From: an uncultured Bacteroidales bacterium
Lineage (GTDB): Bacteria; Bacteroidota; Bacteroidia; Bacteroidales; UBA932
DNA: 12,048 bases
Direction: 5' to 3'
Assembly: GCA_900546445.1 (NCBI GenBank)
Contig: URCV01000048.1
Location: 1-12,048, forward strand
Within the stretch, counting starts at the first letter, position 1. Every line of letters starts with the position of its first letter. Position numbers and translations under genes: made by a program. This document shows, piece after piece, positions 7,159-12,048 of the stretch. The notes under the pieces were generated by a model, which ran no database searches, was not told the origin of the DNA, and saw only the letters and a list, made by a program, of their open reading frames with translations.

Positions 7159-8151
7159 TTAAACAGTTTTAAAAAACCTTGTGTTATTGGTTATTGCTAT
7201 TTCCATATCGTCGAGACTGACTTCTTCCTGCGGGGTGTGCGCCGACAGTATGCTTCCCGGGCCGCATATTATCTTCTTCTCGAATCCGGCCAAGTGGGGG
7301 GCGTCGCTGCCGAATGCCGCCGGCTTGCCTTTGAACCCTTCCGGGACAAAGTACTCGCGAGGCTCGTCTCCGCCTCTGTAAGTAATTTCAATTCTGTCAT
7401 TTGCCTTTTTCTGCATCCATTTCTTCACACATTCGTGGCTTGCGAAGGTGGTCCTGAAGTATAGCCTGCAGGTGAGTTCAGGGCTCAGCACGTTCTGGGG
7501 ATTGTCGCTATGCAGAAGGCCCACGTTCCAAGTGGTTTCTCCCAAGACTTTGTCGCGGGGGAACTCGGCTTCTATTTCGAGTTCCATCATAAAGTCCATC
7601 CACATATCTATGGCGCTTCGTCCCTTTTCCGGATATCCGCTGTGGACTGGCTGGCCGATGAAGCGTAGATCGTAGGAGCATGTGCCTTTGGTGGCGCTGA
7701 CAGGGAAGTTCCCCGTAGGTTCGCCTATCACCAGGAGCGGAGCGCCGAGCTTTCCGCTGAAGGCTTTCGCCCCGAAAGAGCCTGTTTCCTCTCCGCTTAC
7801 GAGAAGCAGGGCGAAGTCGCTTTCGCCGGCAGCTTCCAGCCGTTTGCAGGCGCCGTAGAGGGAGATAATCTGTCCCTTAGCATCGCAGGTGCCGCGGCCG
7901 TAGACTTTACCGTCGTCGGAAAATGTAGGAGGGATGTAAGGTGGAACGGTGTCCATATGGGTGCAGAACACTACTTTAGGAGTGTTGCCCCATCTTAGCA
8001 GAAGGTTATAAGTACCGTCGCCCACTTCCATAAGCTCCTTATGCGGAGCTTCCAGCGTCTCGTAAAGCCAATTGGCAAGCCGCTGCTCCTTACCCGAAGT
8101 CGAATCGATTTCGAGTATGGATTTGAAGAGTGTGGACAGTTCTCGCTCCAT
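7159..8151 (-). CDS. dapE: M20 family metallo-deacylase, probable succinyl-DAP desuccinylase
   Basis: A two-zinc hydrolase of the ArgE/DapE/LysK group, 330 aa. The full metal and catalytic set is visible: H65 and D67 in CTHMDTVP, D90 in GRGTCDAKG, E121-E122 in SGEETGS (general base then ligand), E144 in IGEPTG, and H305 in SAHTPQEE. The lid/dimer domain lies at about 155-265 and carries GQPVHSG with H170, which reaches the neighbouring subunit's active site in this family. Only 1 bp separates it from thrA and 18 bp from dapB, and the operon has DapD, so removal of succinate from N-succinyl-LL-DAP is the natural role. At 330 aa it is shorter than proteobacterial DapE (about 375), and the sequence alone would also allow N-acyl-ornithine, N-acyl-citrulline or N-acyl-lysine substrates. 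The family is certain; the symbol rests on context. Confidence 0.85.
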   Translation of the reverse strand: MERELSTLFKSILEIDSTSGKEQRLANWLYETLEAPHKELMEVGDGTYNLLLRWGNTPKVVFCTHMDTVPPYIPPTFSDDGKVYGRGTCDAKGQIISLYGACKRLEAAGESDFALLLVSGEETGSFGAKAFSGKLGAPLLVIGEPTGNFPVSATKGTCSYDLRFIGQPVHSGYPEKGRSAIDMWMDFMMELEIEAEFPRDKVLGETTWNVGLLHSDNPQNVLSPELTCRLYFRTTFASHECVKKWMQKKANDRIEITYRGGDEPREYFVPEGFKGKPAAFGSDAPHLAGFEKKIICGPGSILSAHTPQEEVSLDDMEIAITNNTRFFKTV

Positions 8152-8152
8152 A

Positions 8153-10108
8153 TTATCTTAAAATGTCGTTTAGTATCCTCGCTGCTGCCATCTTCGCGCC
8201 TTCTCCGGGACCTTGGATGATAACAGGCGAAGTCTGATAGGAGCTTCTTACGATTATCATATTCTCCGTGCCCTTGATGCGAAGTGCGGGGTGTCCTTCC
8301 GGAAGGTCCTTCAGCCTTATCGAAGCCCTGTAGCCCAGAGCCGCGCTGTCGTCCTTTTCGAGGGAAGCCACGAATCGCTGGTTCTCCCGGATGTTTTCTT
8401 CCCGGACAGGCTCTATCGTGATGTCTTCCTTTTCCAGTTTGACTCCCGCTTCTCTTGCTAATATAAGCAATTTTCTCGTAGCATCGGCACCTGACAGGTC
8501 GGCAGATGGATCTTTTTCTGTAAGTCCTACCTCTTGAGCCTTTTTAAGGGCCTCACTGAAAGGAAGTTCGCTTGTTAGAATAAAATTCAGCGTGCAGCTC
8601 ACTATAGCCTCTATGCTGAGTATCTTGTCTGCGCTTTCCGTGCTGGTCGCTATGGAATCCAGCATAGGCAGGGCAGTTCCTACCGTGGTTTCGTAGCGAA
8701 GGAACCTGTGCGACAGCCTGGCGCTACGCTTCATCGAGGCATAGTGCTTATAAGGCACGCTGAGAGCCCTTCTGTTAGATGACACTATGTTTACTCCGGC
8801 GTCGAGCAGCTTCGCGTACCATTTCCAGATGGTTTCGCTGTCGGTGCAGTCTACGAATATGCTGTTCGGAGCCGCCTCCGAGAGTACTTTTCGGAAAAAT
8901 TCGTCGTCGTCGTCTTCGTGTCGCGAAATGGCCTTTACTTCGATTTTCGCATCGCTCTCCTCTATGATTTTCAAAAGAGCTTTACCTACGGCACCCTCTC
9001 CCGCCAGGTAGATGTTTTTATATTCCTCGGTTTCGAAGCAGTAGTAGTGAATGGCGTAAAGCGCATCAGCCTGCTGCTCTATAGGCACTTTCATCGTCAC
9101 GAAGTCGTCGTCTCGGTCTATCTCCGCTATGGTGATGTCCCTTCTTCGCAGCCTTTCCACCAGCTCCTCCAGACTCTCGTCCCGCAGCTTTCCGTCAGCG
9201 ACTACGGTCAGGTAGGCATACTTCTCGTCGACGATTTTCGCTATACCCACCCATTCGCCTATCGCCTTCATAGGGCAGTCCTTTATGAGAGTGCCCGGAA
9301 GATTCGTCGCTCCGGAATCCAAGATGCTGATGCTAATGCCTTTCTCCTCGGCAGGCTGCACGGTGGGGGCGTATAGAACCTTCGCTCCGTGGGAGGCCAA
9401 GCAGAACGCAGCCCGATAGCTCATCTGCGGGATGGTGCGGGCGTTCTTCACGTCCTTAGGATTAGTGGTCATAATGCCCGGCACATCTGTCCAAATCTGC
9501 AATTCGCGGGCATCGAGCGCTGCTGCGAAAAGTGCTGCGCTGTAATCACTTCCGCCTCTTCCCAGAGTGCACACGTGCCCAGTCTCGTCGCTTGCGATAA
9601 AGCCCGGTGCCACGAATACCTTCACCTCCGGATGAGACTCCACTGCGCTTTTGATTTTTCGGTAGGTCAGCGCCGCGTTCACGACTCCACCCTCGACCCG
9701 AATCAGGTCCGTCGAATTGAGCCACAGCGTGTTGATGCCTTCCGCTGCCAGTTTCCTGGCCAATATCATCGTCGAGAAAATCTCGCCGAAGCTCTGATAA
9801 TCTGCCTCGGGAGCATTCCTCAGGTCTTCGTCGACCTGGGAAATGATGGCTTTGGTATCTTTGTTCTCCTTACCCGTGAAAAGTCTGTCGATGATTTCGA
9901 AATGCCTATGTTTCAGGCTGTCGAGAATCTCGACTTTTTGACTGGCGGACGCCGTGGAGGCCTTTATCAATAGGTCCGTGGCCCCGCTTATGGCGGAGGA
10001 TATGATTATAACTTTGTCTTCACGCGAGGCTTGGCTCACTATGTCGAGTACTCTTGACATAGCAGTGGCATTAGCCACCGAAGTCCCGCCGAATTTTAGA
10101 ACTTTCAT
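8153..10108 (-). CDS. thrA: Bifunctional aspartokinase-homoserine dehydrogenase, compact form
   Basis: Makes aspartyl phosphate and reduces aspartate semialdehyde to homoserine. Residues 1-275 are aspartokinase: KFGGTSV (5-11), GRGGSDYSAA (183-192), WTDVPGIMTTNP (206-217), ASHGAKVL (238-245). Residues about 284-358 form one ACT-like regulatory unit (YLTVVADGKLRDE onward), matching the second of the two ACT units in E. coli ThrA. Residues about 364-651 are homoserine dehydrogenase: AGEGAVG (369-375), VDCTDS (419-424), YETTVGTALP (472-481), TEKDPSADLSGADATRK (530-546) with E531, D542 and K546. The length is 651 against about 810-820 for the usual fusion. Two conserved dehydrogenase positions differ: R446 replaces the lysine of the NK motif, and C505 replaces a glycine of SGTLN. 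It lies 5 bp after manC and 1 bp before the M20 gene. The kinase is likely active; allostery and dehydrogenase activity need testing. Confidence 0.92.
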   Translation of the reverse strand: MKVLKFGGTSVANATAMSRVLDIVSQASREDKVIIISSAISGATDLLIKASTASASQKVEILDSLKHRHFEIIDRLFTGKENKDTKAIISQVDEDLRNAPEADYQSFGEIFSTMILARKLAAEGINTLWLNSTDLIRVEGGVVNAALTYRKIKSAVESHPEVKVFVAPGFIASDETGHVCTLGRGGSDYSAALFAAALDARELQIWTDVPGIMTTNPKDVKNARTIPQMSYRAAFCLASHGAKVLYAPTVQPAEEKGISISILDSGATNLPGTLIKDCPMKAIGEWVGIAKIVDEKYAYLTVVADGKLRDESLEELVERLRRRDITIAEIDRDDDFVTMKVPIEQQADALYAIHYYCFETEEYKNIYLAGEGAVGKALLKIIEESDAKIEVKAISRHEDDDDEFFRKVLSEAAPNSIFVDCTDSETIWKWYAKLLDAGVNIVSSNRRALSVPYKHYASMKRSARLSHRFLRYETTVGTALPMLDSIATSTESADKILSIEAIVSCTLNFILTSELPFSEALKKAQEVGLTEKDPSADLSGADATRKLLILAREAGVKLEKEDITIEPVREENIRENQRFVASLEKDDSAALGYRASIRLKDLPEGHPALRIKGTENMIIVRSSYQTSPVIIQGPGEGAKMAAARILNDILR

Positions 10109-10113
10109 AAAAA

Positions 10114-11184
10114 CTATCTGTATTCTTCGAATTCAGGCATAGCCAGTTCGGAGAGGAAACCCTGAATCTTGCTGTCGTCTCGCGGACAAATCATAAGGAC
10201 ATCCGGGGTGTCGACCACTACATAATCCTCCAATCCCCTGATGGCTATCAGTTTCGACGGATTGTTAAGATAGATGACATTATTAGCGTCTTCCTTGAAC
10301 AAGTGCTTTCCCGAAATGTTCGTGGCGTTTCCGCTGGCGTCCTTAGGAAGGTAGTCGTAAAGGGATTCCCAGTTACCTATGTCGGCCCATTTGAACTTGG
10401 CCGGAATGACCGTGGCCTTGTCCGTCTTCTCCATCACGGCATAGTCTATGGACACTCTCGTGCAATCCCCGTAGAATTTGTTCAAATCCGTAGCCTCTTC
10501 CCACAATTCTGCGATTTGAGGAGCGTATTTCTTGATCTCGGACAGTATCAGGGCCGATTTCCAGATGAAGATACCGGAGTTCCACAAGAATTCACCACTC
10601 TTTATGAACGCTTCTGCGATCTCCGTGCTAGGCTTTTCCGTAAAGGTCTTTACCTTAGTCGGCTCTCCGGCCTCTATCGCGGCGCTTCCACCCGATACCT
10701 GGATGTATCCGAAATTATCGTCAGGTCTGGTAGGCATTATGCCTAAAGTGATGAGCTCGTCGTGCTCTGCGGCATATTCAAGAGCCTTTTCGATGGCTTG
10801 TTCGAAGTCGTCGTTATCTTCTATCAAGTGGTCGGCAGGGCAGGCCACCATCACTGCATCGGGGTTTCTTTTAGCGATGACATTGGCCGCAAAATAAAGA
10901 CAAGGTGCAGTGTTTCTGTTATATACTTCCTGAAGGATGTTCTCTTCGGAAATCTCCGGGAGCTCCTTCTTTACGATGTCGTGGTAGTCTACGAGCGTAC
11001 TTACCAGTATGTTTTCTTTGGGTATCAGTCGCGCCATTCGGTCATAGGTAAGTCTCAGCATGGATTTGCCCGTGCTGGGCAGATTCAAAAACTGTTTGGG
11101 CATGGATTTACGGCTTATGGGCCAGAATCTCGTTCCCAATCCTCCCGCCATTATGACGCAATAGTAGTTATTTTTATTACACAT
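10114..11184 (-). CDS. manC: Mannose-1-phosphate guanylyltransferase (GDP-mannose pyrophosphorylase)
   Basis: Makes GDP-mannose from mannose-1-phosphate and GTP for surface polysaccharides, GDP-fucose or glycolipids. With the start at 11184 it is 356 aa. Seen: the nucleotide-binding AGGLGTRFWPISR (13-25) followed by PKQFL, CPADHLIE (115-122), the sugar-binding FTEKPS (181-186), WNSGIF (201-206) and KWADIGNW (265-272). The C-terminal cupin isomerase domain of long ManC/AlgA proteins is absent, so it is a transferase only. An upstream in-frame ATG at 11217 would add 11 residues (MNTTHRHIYLH) with no family counterpart and would lengthen the yraN overlap from 8 to 41 bp, so I prefer 11184. It sits 5 bp before thrA in an otherwise amino-acid operon, with no metabolic link visible here. 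Confidence 0.92.
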   Translation of the reverse strand: MCNKNNYYCVIMAGGLGTRFWPISRKSMPKQFLNLPSTGKSMLRLTYDRMARLIPKENILVSTLVDYHDIVKKELPEISEENILQEVYNRNTAPCLYFAANVIAKRNPDAVMVACPADHLIEDNDDFEQAIEKALEYAAEHDELITLGIMPTRPDDNFGYIQVSGGSAAIEAGEPTKVKTFTEKPSTEIAEAFIKSGEFLWNSGIFIWKSALILSEIKKYAPQIAELWEEATDLNKFYGDCTRVSIDYAVMEKTDKATVIPAKFKWADIGNWESLYDYLPKDASGNATNISGKHLFKEDANNVIYLNNPSKLIAIRGLEDYVVVDTPDVLMICPRDDSKIQGFLSELAMPEFEEYR

Positions 11185-11560
11185 ATGTAGGTATATATGC
11201 CTGTGGGTAGTATTCAATCGTGGTTTTGTCCTCGTAGAAGACTATGCTTATCACGTCGAAGACCACTTCCAGGTCTTGTGGTAAATTATTTCTCGCAGCT
11301 GAATTAAGAAAGGCCTTCGTGGCGATTTCCAAATTCCTCTGCTTGGTTCTGTTAACATTGAGCACAGGCGATGCCGACAGAGGCGCAGTCTTGCTTTTGA
11401 CCTCGACTATGTGCAGCACGTTGTCCTTAATGCTTATTATGTCAATCTCCTTATGCGAGTGCATCCAGTTTCTTGCGATAATGCGATGCCCCTCGCTTTT
11501 CAAATATAGGCAAGCCTGCTCCTCTCCTTTCTTTCCTGTATTCTGCCTATTGTCTTTCAT
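11177..11560 (-). CDS. yraN: YraN/UPF0102 family endonuclease-like protein
   Basis: A small protein (127 aa) with a restriction-endonuclease-like core. The motifs are GKKGEEQACLYLKSEGHRI (9-27), KEIDII (37-42) with E38 and D40, and VEVKSK (52-57) with E53 and K55. These form the D-(E/K)xK type metal site of the PD-(D/E)xK fold and the usual UPF0102 pattern. The conserved NVNRTKQRNLEIATKAFL helix follows at 68-85. The exact cellular role of the family is unsettled; a part in DNA repair or recombination is commonly proposed, which fits its place 3 bp after mutS2. It overlaps manC by 8 bp using the manC start chosen here. Confidence 0.9.
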   Translation of the reverse strand: MKDNRQNTGKKGEEQACLYLKSEGHRIIARNWMHSHKEIDIISIKDNVLHIVEVKSKTAPLSASPVLNVNRTKQRNLEIATKAFLNSAARNNLPQDLEVVFDVISIVFYEDKTTIEYYPQAYIPTYV

Positions 11561-11563
11561 AAA

Positions 11564-12048
11564 CTATTCCAAATTTACGATTGTGACTCCACTTCCTCCC
11601 TGTCTTATGTCCTCATCGCTCACCGAAGAGACTCCAGGTATAGTTTTCAAATACTTTTGTAACTCTTCGTGAAGCACCCCCGAGCCCTTTCCGTGAATGA
11701 TGCGTACAGGACTGATACCTAACATCATAGCATCGTCGATATAGTGCGTGACTATGTCCAGCGCCATCGCAAGCCGCTCTCCTCTGATGTCGATTTCAGG
11801 TGAGAAGTTAAGCTTTCGTGCCTTTATGGCAGGGTCCACCTTTTCGTATGTCGGAGTGACAGTCTTTTTCACCGCCTGTTTGTACTCGTTCGACGAGATT
11901 CTCTCCACCTTGTCCGGAGTCATCTTGCTCGCTATGCTTCCGATGACCACCTTTATCTCTTTCGCCGACACCATCACGACTTCTCCCACCATTCCGTTAG
12001 ACTTCACCCTAACCTTCTCGCCGAGCTTAAGCGGCGAATTTCGGAACT
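11564..12048 (-). CDS. mutS2: MutS2 (endonuclease MutS2), C-terminal part, cut by the window edge
   Basis: The reading frame is open from the stop at 11564 to the window edge, so only the last 161 codons of a protein usually near 780-830 aa are seen. The upstream end reads LKLGEKVRVKSNGMVGEVV, the KOW-like segment that precedes the Smr domain in MutS2. A charged linker follows, then a C-terminal Smr nuclease domain with IDIRG at 11780-11794 and HGKGSG at 11678-11695, ending GVTIVNLE. The ATPase and clamp domains lie outside the window. MutS2 acts on branched DNA in recombination control and, in some bacteria, on collided ribosomes. A GTG codon at 12007 is internal, not a start. It is the first visible gene of the minus-strand operon, so the promoter is outside. 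Confidence 0.92.
   Translation of the reverse strand, partial: FRNSPLKLGEKVRVKSNGMVGEVVMVSAKEIKVVIGSIASKMTPDKVERISSNEYKQAVKKTVTPTYEKVDPAIKARKLNFSPEIDIRGERLAMALDIVTHYIDDAMMLGISPVRIIHGKGSGVLHEELQKYLKTIPGVSSVSDEDIRQGGSGVTIVNLE

Larger units (their letters stand above)
2891..12048 (-). other. Ten-gene operon: mutS2-yraN-manC-thrA-dapE-dapB-dapA-dapD-aminotransferase-dapF
   Basis: All ten genes share one strand. Junctions read in transcription order are: 3-bp gap, 8-bp overlap, 5-bp gap, 1-bp gap, 18-bp gap, 1-bp overlap, 10-bp overlap, 2-bp gap, 4-bp overlap. No gap could hold a promoter with a terminator, although internal promoters inside coding sequence cannot be excluded. The order from thrA onward covers the aspartate-to-meso-DAP succinylase pathway except asd. 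The arrangement suggests a single transcript with translational coupling. Confidence 0.85.

Noticed and set aside
8897..8917. A tcg-rich simple repeat
   Set aside because: It encodes an acidic run (HEDDDDEFF) in the dehydrogenase part of ThrA and is too short and in-frame to count as a microsatellite or regulatory repeat.
11185..11217. Longer manC start at 11217
   Set aside because: The 11 added residues have no family counterpart and would lie inside yraN; the ATG at 11184 puts the nucleotide-binding motif at the usual distance from the N-terminus.
11564..12007. A separate 147-aa Smr-domain protein starting at GTG 12007
   Set aside because: The frame continues upstream to the window edge with LKLGEKVRVKSNG, typical of MutS2, so 12007 is internal.
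1..12048. CRISPR array, tRNA or rRNA genes, insertion sequence or defence system
   Set aside because: No direct repeats with spacers, no cloverleaf or rRNA stretch, no transposase motif and no toxin, nuclease or sensor cassette beyond YraN and the RHS-like fragment were seen; almost all sequence is explained by housekeeping genes.

Overview
This window looks like the chromosome of a member of the Bacteroidota, most likely Bacteroidales. The evidence is a MutS2-YraN-GMP pyrophosphorylase neighbourhood, a fused aspartokinase-homoserine dehydrogenase, Shine-Dalgarno-poor starts, one candidate TAnnTTTG -7 promoter element and an RHS-type fragment carrying the DYLGNVRAVV core motif. This placement rests on motif recognition, not on a database search.

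Layout. Positions 1-197 (minus) hold an open frame, cut by the window edge, that resembles a piece of an RHS/YD-repeat core. Positions 198-450 are AT-rich and mostly non-coding, with one weak promoter candidate and a doubtful 39-codon ORF. Positions 451-2917 (plus) carry a two-gene unit: dsbD, a full three-module transmembrane thiol-disulfide reductase, then mtnN, an MTA/SAH nucleosidase. This unit converges on and overlaps by 27 bp the end of a long minus-strand operon that fills the rest of the window.

The operon, read 5' to 3' (right to left), is mutS2 (3' part only), yraN, manC, thrA (aspartokinase-homoserine dehydrogenase), an M20 deacylase (dapE-like), dapB, dapA, dapD, a LysN-type aminotransferase and dapF. 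Every junction is between a 10-bp overlap and an 18-bp gap, so the ten genes are almost certainly co-transcribed from a promoter outside the window.

Together these genes encode nearly the whole succinylase branch of diaminopimelate (DAP)/lysine synthesis: aspartate phosphorylation, DapA, DapB, DapD, an aminotransferase in the DapC role, a DapE-like desuccinylase and DapF giving meso-DAP. Aspartate-semialdehyde dehydrogenase (asd) and DAP decarboxylase (lysA) are not here. MutS2, YraN and the GDP-mannose enzyme are passengers at the front of the operon.

I see no defence system, CRISPR array, insertion sequence, rRNA or tRNA. The points worth a second look are within ordinary families: a shortened ThrA missing one ACT unit and with substitutions at conserved homoserine dehydrogenase positions, a DapD lacking the glutamate proposed as catalytic in the classical enzyme, a LysN-family aminotransferase in the DapC slot, a shortened nucleosidase, and the RHS-like fragment.
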